NCBI GenBank assembly: GCA_000310025.1
Contig: FN649750.1
Location: forward strand, 681,648-745,647
Source: Ectocarpus siliculosus
Taxonomy: Eukaryota; Sar; Phaeophyceae; Ectocarpales; Ectocarpaceae
DNA length: 64,000 bases
Direction of reading: 5' to 3'
A program made the position numbers and the translations under genes. Below, one piece after another: positions 54,421-64,000 of this stretch; the stretch's first letter is position 1; each line of letters starts with the position of its first letter. The notes below the pieces were generated by a model. It was not told where the DNA came from and did no database searches. It worked only from the letters and a program-made list of their open reading frames with translations.

Positions 54421-57132
54421 TGGAGAGATGGCTCTTCCGGCTCCTGTGGAGATAATTGGGACCACGTCAGTCAATCTCTTGACATGAGATTGTGTCAACT
54501 ATGAGTTACTTTCGGGGGCATATTTTCGCTTCTTCTCTGAAGTACAACGCAGTATATATAGAGTACGTAGTACACTAGCACCGCTACAGTATCGAAGGAA
54601 AAGTTCTCTTCAGCATGCGTACGAGGGGTTGCTTGTGGTGAGTTCGCCAAGAGTTCGCCAAGTCAACCTTTCTTTGTGAGCCATTCTTCTCCATGTAGCG
54701 ATCGGTCAATCAAAATGTCTTGTTGGACAACGTCGCGGGGGAAGAAACCCTCGTTCGTTCCTCTCTCGGCGATCCGCACTCCGCACGTACCACAGAGCGC
54801 GCGCTAATGTACGACGGTACGACCGAACCTCTTCCGCTGGGCTGAGAATGTAAACTAGTCTGTCTGTTTCATCTTCCGCCCCCCCCTTGGTGAGCTTTCA
54901 TACCACATGATTGGATACTGGAAGGATGGATGGGTGGACGAAGGGGTCATATCATATTCCAACGATGGCATTCAGCGTATATCGGCGGGCGAAACTTTCA
55001 CGCGGATGCTTGCTTTATCTCAGTCAGGTTTACAAATATTCTCGGCCCGGAACGGTCTTGCGGCAATCAATACGGTTCTCCAACGAGGTACCGGACGTGC
55101 TTCAAAAATCCATTAGAAAACCACGGGACTCCATTCAGTCTGCACCAACGCAAAAGCCCCACAAAATTTAAGGACCACAGCTCTTCGCCGCGACACTGCT
55201 ACCGTTCAAGGTTTCAAGTGAACAATATCTTTCCGGGGACCAGCTCATGTCCAAAACGCTATCGCGAGGCTTCATGGAGCGGTCGTCTGTCTCATTCCAA
55301 GTTGCCGCGAGTCCTATAAGTCGATTCAAAAATCGCTACACGGACAATAGACTTTCGTAGTCTATGTTTCTACACCATGCCGAGGCACCTGCACTGTCAC
55401 TGCAGTCGCTGTACAGCTATTCTCTCCGCTGCAGCTACAATCTAGCTGGTACGCAATCACACAGAGTGAATGTATCCACACTCAGACACCCAAGCTGTCT
55501 TCAACTGACGGGTACATGCTTGGCAAAAGGCCTGCACAAATCCCGCATCAAACCCACGCAGTAGAATACAGTCGTTCTTTACTGCAAGCACTCCGATACA
55601 CCTACAACAGACCTTAGCACCAACCAGTAGACAATATCGCCTCCCTTGAAGTACTGAAGTTCCGCAGCAAACGCTCCTCGATACTTCCGGCAAAGACGTG
55701 TCATGCGACGCTGCCGGATACTCGCCGCTATCTCACATCATCATTGGATACTCCTTGGCCGCGCTCAAGAGCAATCGATCAGGCAAGGTGAAAGCGAGAT
55801 ACCTCAAAGATGGCATACACCATGCCCGCCCGACCAAGTCTACGCAAAATCACTCTCCAAGTTGCTGCGAGTCCTCAGGTCGATTCACTGATCGATACTA
55901 AGCTCCATACAATGAATCGACCTCGTCACTGATTGGGAGGTGTTGGATAGAGAGATGGGAACGTTTTTATTGTAAAGAAAACAACAACAACAACAACAAC
56001 AACAACAGCGATAACAATAGACCCCACGAGTAGACTACGCGACGCACAACAGCTTCACAACAAAACGCTCCTCAATACTTCCGACAAAGACGCACCACCA
56101 CATATTTGGATTCCGCGGCCACGCTCAAGAAAATCGATCCGGAAGGCGAGGGCTAGATACCCATTCATTCCTCTGAAAGATGGCAAAAATGATGCCCGCC
56201 CGACCAACATATCTACGCAATATCGCGCTCCAAGTTGCAGCGAGTCCTCAAGTTGATTCAAAATCGTTATATTACCTACCTGGCAGACTCTACACCATTC
56301 AACAGACCTCACGAGCAAAAAATATGGACGTATGCTACCACCACAGTTCCACAACTCTCCTCGATATTACGGGCAAAGACGCGGCGCCATCGCATAATTG
56401 GATACTCCACGGCCCGCGCTCAAGAGCAATCGATCAGACCAGTAGAGGGTATTGTAGATACGAAACTGATCTGATGCCAAACATCATGCCCGTCTGACCA
56501 GGTCCCACACGAAAACACGAAAATGCGTGGCCTTGCACGATGTTTCATTTCTTCACTACACGCACGTTGTTGATACAGACAGACGTACAACACCACAGAC
56601 ACGACACGACAAGACGGTGCACGGTTTCTTCGCTGCGATCGTGAAACACTGAATGCGGAGGGCCTTTTCCCCACAGGGCTCGTGCGAGGGGCAAACATGC
56701 TACCAGACACCTGCTGCGAGATGCACCTTCGCCCCGTAGAAAATTCAAAACGCGAACAAGCGGGGGGCGGGACAACCGAAAATGTACCCGGATAGGGTAG
56801 TCAAGAGCAATCTTACAACAGGACTAAGGATACACGTCCAGGACAGCGAAACAACAGCTCTGCTACCTTGGGGTGTTCCTCCCCCGATTCAGGGGGCATA
56901 TGTATGAAAACACTACATCGAAGTACTCAATATGAAGAAACCGTTTAGAATGAAACGAATAAAGGAAAGACAGATGGCAATCCCACGGCCATTAGGTGAC
57001 GGACGACCCGGTGGTCGACGCATGCATGCGGTCGGCCTTTGGGCTCCTGAAAGCCTCAGCTTCAACCACGGCCATGACTGCTGTTGCTGCTGCTGCTGCT
57101 GCTGCCGCGTTGCATCTTCGCAAGCCGTAGAC

Positions 57133-60100
57133 TTAGCCGTCGAGGTAGCAAGGAGCCGTTCCGATCTCTGAGCACGGCTGCCCATAGTCCATGATCTGGA
57201 TACGGTTGAACCAAAAAGAGAACAGACATCGGACGTGATTTTAGAGAGCGGCGCGGAACACCAGGAAGCCAGTCCCGTCATACATGGGCGACAATAAAAA
57301 AATGATGAGGCAATCTATACGCAGGCTAGAGCGACCAACGGCGCCGGCATGCCGCCGACGGTCTGGGCTTGCCGGAGGCAACAAAAGCATGGAAGGACGT
57401 GTACCTGCAAGCTCCGTTTGGTGTTAGCATCGCTTTCTCGACCGAACCCAAAAGAAAGACGTGCTTGCGGAACAAACGACTGACGTGTTCGAACCAAACC
57501 ACAGGTGTTAAACGCAAGCGCGAATTTACAGGCCACGCACAGCAGTTATTGCAAAAGGCGGAGGAGTCATGACAGGACCGCTCGCCCAATGTTTGTGATT
57601 TGACTGGCACATAGAAATGGCTTACCTCGGTGATGCAGCAATCTTCGCCAAACTCGCCGCAGCCCACACCCCCGCATTGCCCGCAGTCGGCCGGACAGCA
57701 AACCTCGCCCCCGGCAGACTCCATTCCGGGGACGCCATTGGTGCACCACATGAACTGGTCGTCCATGCTGTCTCCGTCCCACGAAACGAAGTCATACGAG
57801 TACGAGTATGAGCCGCCACCGAAGCCGCTGGGCATGTCCGTCTCTTCGGGCACCACGGGGGACATGGAGGGAACAACCGGGTCCAGCACCTCATCTCCTG
57901 GAGTCGAAGCGCACGAGTTGGGCGGTGGTTAAAGAAGGGGCGGATTCAGCGAGGGGTTTGGATGAGGGTGGGCGCGTCATAACGCAAGTGTAGAATCTTG
58001 GTTCCACATCCAGATTTGGGTATTGACAGAAGAAACGATCCACACAATGCTCTTTACGATTGGGTAAAAATAAGTACCGCCAATTCACTCTTTTATGGCC
58101 AAAAGGAGATTTATCCACCTGGCTCGACTTCCCCAACCACAATGGCTTTATTTGTCTTTGTTCTCAAAAAGGATTCATATCGGCATGATGAATAGATCGG
58201 CCGGTTTAACTCACCGTCAATGTAGCAAGGAGACGCTCCAGTTGCAGCGCAAGCCTCTCCCTCTTCCACGATTCTGTTTTGATCATGCCGTTAGTGCCAA
58301 AGAGGTGATGAGCAGGAGGGAGCGAGTAAACGAAAATGGCGTCATTAGGTGGTGCTGTTCGCGGCCGACCTTGCAACTCTGCATGAACCAACACCTTAGT
58401 CCTTGCAAAGATACATGGATGGGAGAACCACATCAAAAATGAGCTCGAGGGGCCTTGGACACTCACTCGCTCTCGCAGCAGTCGTAGGACCCTCCCGGGC
58501 GCCCGCTGCAGCCAACACCACCGCAAGACCCGCAAGTCAACGCGCAGCACGCTTTGCCGTTGGACGACTCGATGCCGTAAACACCGTTGCTGCACCTCTC
58601 TATGTCTGTTGCGGTCGGCGAGGGAGGAGAGCGGCAGGGGGAGGCGGGAGCGGTGGCGTTCGATTGTTGTATAGAGCGGAGCTTTTATTGTAATTGCAGC
58701 GGGGGACCAAATGCTCTCGAATCGACCCACACGCGGAACTCGCTTGGCTTGCGCCAGATCGATTGCAGAGCGAACGAAACAGCAGAGCTTATGGGGCAGT
58801 CCCTCAACCAAGATACAACAATCAAAGTGGACGAAAACTAACAATTCATGCGAAAAAAACAAAGTTCGGCCGATCAGCGCCTTCCCTGCCTTCACACTCG
58901 CATGCGTACGTTTGCTGTGTTTTGGTGGTTCGTGCCGAGAAAAAAGGCTATTGTTGTTCAGGTTTTCTAGGGTTGAGGCGCCAAAGCTAAAAATCATGGA
59001 ACAATAATAGTCGAACGCTGATAAATGAAGGACATATCTCAACTTTTGATTTCCTGCCTTTGAAGAGAAAGCCGTTGGAAGACTCAACATTCCTCGCCCG
59101 GTCTATCCTTGAAAATGGATTGAACAATTGGCTGTCCACAAAATCTAGACAAGGAAGCGAGGCAGCTCCGGGCGTAGGCACAAGTAAAAAAAAGCTGGCA
59201 TGCATAGTTGTTTGCGCCTCAGAAGAGTGAGGCAGCACCTACCGCTAATCGGGGCGCTGTCCGGTCCAGAGACAGGTGAGGGTGCCGTGTAGACGGGGGC
59301 TTGCACCGGCGCGGAGCCTGGCGTGGTCGGGGCCGTTCCAGGGTAAGTAGGGGCGGTTCCAGGGGTGGACGAGCCCTCGCCACCAGTAGGGGCCGAGTAG
59401 ACAGGTGCCTCTACGGGCGCAGTGCCGGGAGTAGTCGGAGCACCTCCTATCGGGGCCGGGGTTTCGATGTAGTGGGGAGCAGGCCCGGGAACGGTCGGGA
59501 CTGGATAAATCAGGCCGACAAGGGACGGGGGCGGAGGGTCGCCGTGCATTATTTAGTGGGTGCACAGTCTTTATGGAAGCAGTCATGCTTTCGAATACAA
59601 AATTCCCAATGATTTGAAATGAAATCGTTCGAATACAATTTTGTATTGTTGGTGGATGCACAACGTTCACTGAAAAAGACGTGACGATTCCTCAATGTCT
59701 TGCCTGGAAATCTCTTCAAAGTCGTTGATGCCAGTGTTTCACTCGGCAGCACTAGTAATACCAACCTCCTCGACATCGAACACGGGTGCTATGAATAGGC
59801 GTGGGGTGCGTCACAGCGTTTGCCGTGTGGACTTCAGAGCTGCATATCATGTGGCTCTACCGCGGTTTCGACCATCGGAGTACGTCTACCCAGAAATCAA
59901 GTGTCGACAGTACGCTACAAGGCGTTAAGTAGGTAATGCATCAGCACCGGAGAGGGTGGGCACGCATGTGCAGAGTGCAGACAGCCTGGAGGCCAGAAAA
60001 ATCGCGACCGGACCGAGGAGGGCCACGCATGAAAGCTCGTTACTCACCGTCCCTGCTGTCGTCGTCATACCACGGGTCGTAGGTGTACGAGTACGAGTCC

Positions 60101-63100
60101 GAGAAGTCGAAGGAGAAGTCGAAGACGTCATCGGTGGAATCATATACAGGGGCAGCGGGCCCTGCAACAAGACACGGAAGGAAGGCGGGAAGTGGTGGTG
60201 GCGGAGGCAGCGGCAGGAGAGGTTAGGGTCGACGTCCTGGCAGCTTCGACCATTCTCGGAAGCGTGCGCTCGCGCGCACGTGCGCCTCGTTTGGACGGAA
60301 ATCCCAAGACACGAGGGGCAGCAGTGGAACAGGCACGTTTTGAAGGGTGGTGGCATTGGTATCTTCTAAATAGGCTCCCGAGCAAGCTACCTGATCTACG
60401 GTAATACACAGGTGACCCATGATTCCCCTCCACGTTAGAGACGAGTAACTCCGCAAGTCTCCATAGTGGGTGTTGTGGAAGTGGGTGGGGTTATCTCCAG
60501 CAATACGCGATGTTCTCCGAGTGTTTGGTATAGGTGCGGAGGATTGGGTGGAAACTACAATATATCCTGTTTATGAAACGTGACAACAAGGTCAAGAATC
60601 GGCCGAAAAAGGCCGGGCCGGGCTGTTTGCCGAGAAAATCGAGGGAATGATACGCCCCACACCCGATGGAACAGAGCGGCGAACGACTCCTACGGACAGG
60701 GTGTTTATTTGCTCATCACCTCCGGACGAGAGTGAGAGACCGGTGGCGGCACACAAAGGCCTCTGCGACACCCCAGAAAAATGTTTCGTCGATGAAAATG
60801 TATGGCATATGAAAAACTGCCGCTGTCACTTGTGCCTTGAGTCATGTGCATGCGCCTGGCACGCAGCGTAGACCGAGCATTTCCACCTGATGCTCACGAC
60901 GAATCAAGTTTCATGGCCCATTCCTAAGCGGACCCATGCGTACCTTGGCATCTACCCTACACATCGTATGATGCAACGGCAACAGTACCTACCCGGAGTC
61001 GCGGGGGTAGCGAAGGTCGGCGAAGGAGTGGCGTCATCATCTGGTGGAGTTGTGATTCCCGTTGACGTTGCCGTTTCGAACGGCCGTTCGTTGCAGTAGG
61101 GTTGCCGATGAGACGTTTAAGCGCGGCAGAGCAAGCGGTACAGGGCAAAGGGAGATGGCACTTTCTTTAGGCATCAACGTACGAAGGCGAGCACGGGTTC
61201 TCAACATCCATGCAACAGCTTCCTCCGTCGTTTTCCTGGCTGCGACAAAGACGAAAGTGCAAGAACCTTCAGGAGGTTCGTCGCGAACCGTGGTCGAGTA
61301 GACTGCCGGCAGGTTGTGCAGGCTCCAAGTTCATCCGCAACGCATCCAAACGTTTTGGCGATAATCTAGGAACGAGGGCGGCGCTGCGTTCCACGGAAAC
61401 AACATGCAGCATCATTGCCAACGAACCGAAAGGCTACCACATCGCGATTACCGCTACAAACAAAGACGCCAGAAAAATCTGATCGGCACGGGTTACTGAT
61501 AAACATGGGCAAGTCAAGAAAACATCGAGAGACCCACCACAACCGTGTCAACATGAGCCTCGTGTGCGTGGCCGAATCTACCATCTCTCCGTGGTCGGTG
61601 CCTCATCAGCATGGCGCTAGATACTTTCACGCCGAGATCATCAACCATCCTGTCTTCACGCAACCCATCCGACTAGTCAGGTCTGACGGGTCTACCAGTC
61701 CGAATGGTCAGTGCTGATTGCTAGTCTGATGGTGTGGCTTCGTTTCAACAAAGTGTGAACGCGTGTGCCGTAGCTTACCGCAGACGGGCACGACCGCCTC
61801 CCCCTCGAGGGCTGACAGGTCGGGCGTGTGACCCTCGTCGTCGGCGTAGGAAACGGACGCGATGACCTCGGCGCCCTCAGGCTGCCCGCACCAGTCCAGC
61901 AAGACCTCGAAGTTGGTCGGGGTGGCCTCGAGGTCGTCGACGGTGAAGACCACGTCGCCGCCGTCGTAGGTGGCCACGCCGCCTTCCACGGTGGCCTCGG
62001 TCACCATGCCGTTGAACTGGACCGTCACCGTGGCGCCCGTGGCGGCGCAGGGAACGCTTCCGCCGGAGGTGGAGACGATGTCATCGAGGGCGACTGAGAC
62101 CAAACAGGTGGGCGCGGTCGAGGGGACGGGGCGGGGGCGCGTTCATCACGGGAAGGAGCTAAGCGTTCGGGGGACGAGCACGTGTGGATTGAGAGTTTGG
62201 GGTTCACCACCCGAGAGCGCGATATGATAGCATGGGCAAAACGAAAGGCTCAGGCCTGAGGGTGGCGCTCGGGCAACAGCTTTGTGCGTCGGGGGTGAAT
62301 CGTGCGCAATGCAAAGTCCCGGTTCTTCGATCGTGATTTCAGCACGCTTCAAAGTTCCCTAGGCCGTGTGCAGTCTTGCCGAAGGGTCAAACGTGTACCA
62401 TCGTGGGTCAAGGTCTGAACATACATATGTCCTTGCCATGCTCGACCCTTTGGGTTGAGACAGGGTGGAGCATAGCGAACTCGCCCAATGTGAGGGACAA
62501 CAAAAATACAAGAAAACAACTGCTTATGCACTCATGTACGCGTTCGGGAGCGAGATCAAAACCTACGGCGCCAGGGGTGGATGTAATGAACTCGTCCATT
62601 GTGACCGACAAACAGAACAACTGCTGTGCATATATGTACGTTTCGGATCTCTTACCGTCCAACTCGTCGAAGTTGTCGATGTCGAAGACGTTCGCCTCGT
62701 CCCCTCCGATAGCGAGAAGGATCTCTTCGGACGGGCCCGAACCCACACCGACGGCGTACAGGATGGTGCCCTCAGCCCGGGCCGCGTCGGCTTCATCCTG
62801 TGTGACGGAAATAACATCAAGCGTGCGCAGGCCGACGGGAAGCAGAGGGAGGAGGAAAGGTCTTCAAATGGTCTGCCTGCACTACATGTAGTTTCGTCCA
62901 AGAAAGGAACGTCTAAAGTTTTTGTACGCAGGCGGTAGACTCGATTGCCGACACAATCTTTCATCCAGTACGCATCGGGACGGACTTGTCTTGCAAACGA
63001 AGGCATCGATTTAACCGACACTGACGCGTTTGCGACTTTTCTCAATCCCTGTCACGATGAAAAGAAAGGTAGCATGTGCGTTCCCCGCCCGAGAGAGAAT

Positions 63101-63614
63101 ATCGAAACGAGGCCAGAGGGACAATGGGTGCGACGAGGCGGCAATGGTTCAAGGAGAGGGGTCATACGCAGCAAACACGGTGGGCTCACGAAGAGACTCT
63201 AGGTTTAGATAAGCTCCAAGCACGGAAAAATACAGCCCAAAAAAGACAATACATAGTCGTGCGCAAGCGAACCTGAGGGTCGGGCGCAGCTCCGTCAGTA
63301 GTGACGATCATGAACGAAGTAGTGGTGGGAGAGGCGCTGAGGAGCTCCCTGCCCTTGGCAATGCCGGCGATGATGTCGGTCCCGCCCGAGTACTCGGTGT
63401 CCGCGTCTACGAAGGCGTTGAAGTCCTCGAGGGAGTAGAATGTGCCGCCCTCCGAAGCGTCGGAAGAGAACTGGGCGAAGGAGGCGCTCCCGCCGTTCGT
63501 GAAGAGGTTCTGCTCGGCGAAGGACGCCACCGTGTTCTTGGCGAACTCCTTCGACAGCTCCCAGTCGGCGGTGCCGACGCTGCCCGAGGCGTCGATGATG
63601 ACGGCCACGTTGAC
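57133..63614 (-). CDS. Secreted VWA-domain protein, inverted paralogue with short repeats (5' exon off-window)
   Basis: Paralogue of the gene at 43033-51134 in opposite orientation. Ten minus-strand exons join in phase to 583 residues: 63614-63273, 62797-62656, 62093-61779, 61040-60993, 60161-60048, 59500-59243, 58605-58467, 58273-58215, 57897-57626 and 57195-57133 (TAA). Six exons have the same length as their partners (342, 142, 315, 139, 59 and 63 nt) and every junction has the same phase. The VWA metal site is DASGS, SGGTD, TTDG. The repeat exons differ: the Pro/Thr exon is 258 nt against 924 and has a different motif (APTTPGTAPVEAPVYS). The exon with the Gly array is 272 nt against 1376 and carries SGFGGGSYSYSYDF instead. 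Both Cys-rich modules are intact. By analogy the signal-peptide exon lies just past the right edge. Likely secreted and extracellular, by inference from the partner. Confidence 0.86.
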
Positions 63615-64000
63615 CTGTGTTGTAGGCATGCGGGATAATGGGCGGATGAGATTGGTGTCGGGCGATGTCACGTGGCTGCAAGTACATGGCGAGTTCGACA
63701 ACAATGCACAATCCGAGTCCCGTCCGGAAAAAATCAATCCGTTCAGCTTGCGGGTCGACCCACCGTCCAGAGCATGCAGGTGCTCATGCCTCAAGCTTTC
63801 TTCGAACAACCAACCAATCGTCTGAGTTAGCTATCATGTAGGCCTCAGAAAGGGCGAACATGATTCGGCCTGCCAAAAGAGATACCGCTGACGTGATCAC
63901 CGATTTTGCTTCGACAAGAGCACAACAATCCATAGCTTCGTACAATATTGCCGTGACAGCGAGCAGCCTCGGACACCCGACAACGTATTACGTTGACATG
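63615..64000 (-). other. First intron of the minus-strand VWA gene
   Basis: Matches, inverted, the intron before the VWA exon of the plus-strand gene (43500-43786), including tgacatcgcccgacaccaat upstream of the acceptor and the segment near 43560. No exon is visible; the signal-peptide exon should lie a few hundred bases beyond the edge. Confidence 0.65.

Larger units (their letters stand above)
51135..57132. other. Spacer between the inverted VWA genes
   Basis: 6.0 kb between the two stop codons. Parts of the two ends are inverted copies: 51590-51700 matches the reverse complement of about 56590-56700. A roughly 200-bp unit with ctcaagagcaatcgatcag and gcccgcccgaccaag recurs at about 55700-55860, 56100-56240 and 56365-56500. 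Its inverted form is at about 51840-52030 and 52050-52230. A 49-bp tandem pair is at 51296-51393. GGC, AAC and CTG microsatellites occur near 54394, 55980 and 57078. The only gene-like content is the fragment at 53482-53979. Confidence 0.7.

Overview
This window reads as nuclear DNA of a stramenopile alga, most likely a brown alga related to Ectocarpus. The evidence: genes are split into many short exons by long GT-AG introns; long AG dinucleotide tracts are common; a TTAGGG-type interstitial repeat is present; one precursor carries a secondary-plastid targeting motif (SAAFVAP); and the gene set fits a photosynthetic eukaryote. The species assignment is inference. All gene models were built by hand, joining exons by homology to known families, splice consensus and reading-frame phase. 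5' ends are the weakest part.

Layout, left to right. (1) 748-3507, minus: N-terminal part of SUMO-activating enzyme subunit 2 (UBA2), running off the left edge. (2) 5439-12104, plus: 1,4-dihydroxy-2-naphthoyl-CoA synthase (menB). (3) 13633-18529, minus: a UbiA-family prenyltransferase of the UBIAD1/MenA type, convergent with menB. The two are consecutive steps of phylloquinone/menaquinone synthesis. (4) 23314-26859, minus: plastid acyl carrier protein. (5) 31155-37638, plus: monoacylglycerol-lipase-like alpha/beta hydrolase in eight exons. One intron of this gene holds a dead LINE, an assembly gap and a 29-bp minisatellite. (6) 43033-51134, plus: an eleven-exon secreted VWA-domain protein with two Cys-rich modules, a Pro/Thr repeat array and a Gly-rich array. 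(7) 57133-63614, minus: an inverted paralogue of gene 6 with the same exon plan but much shorter repeat regions. Between them (53482-53979, minus) lies a frameshifted fragment of a third copy.

The right third of the window is therefore one large, diverged inverted duplication whose arms converge near 54 kb. The remaining DNA is introns and intergenic sequence with transposon debris: 217-bp TA-flanked MITEs, LINE 3' ends with poly-C tails, tRNA-like SINE candidates, a fold-back repeat cluster, minisatellites and microsatellites. I found no rRNA, confident tRNA, CRISPR array or viral gene. The most interesting parts are the inverted VWA/Cys-rich gene pair with its shared Cys-rich module, and the adjacency of two quinone-pathway genes.
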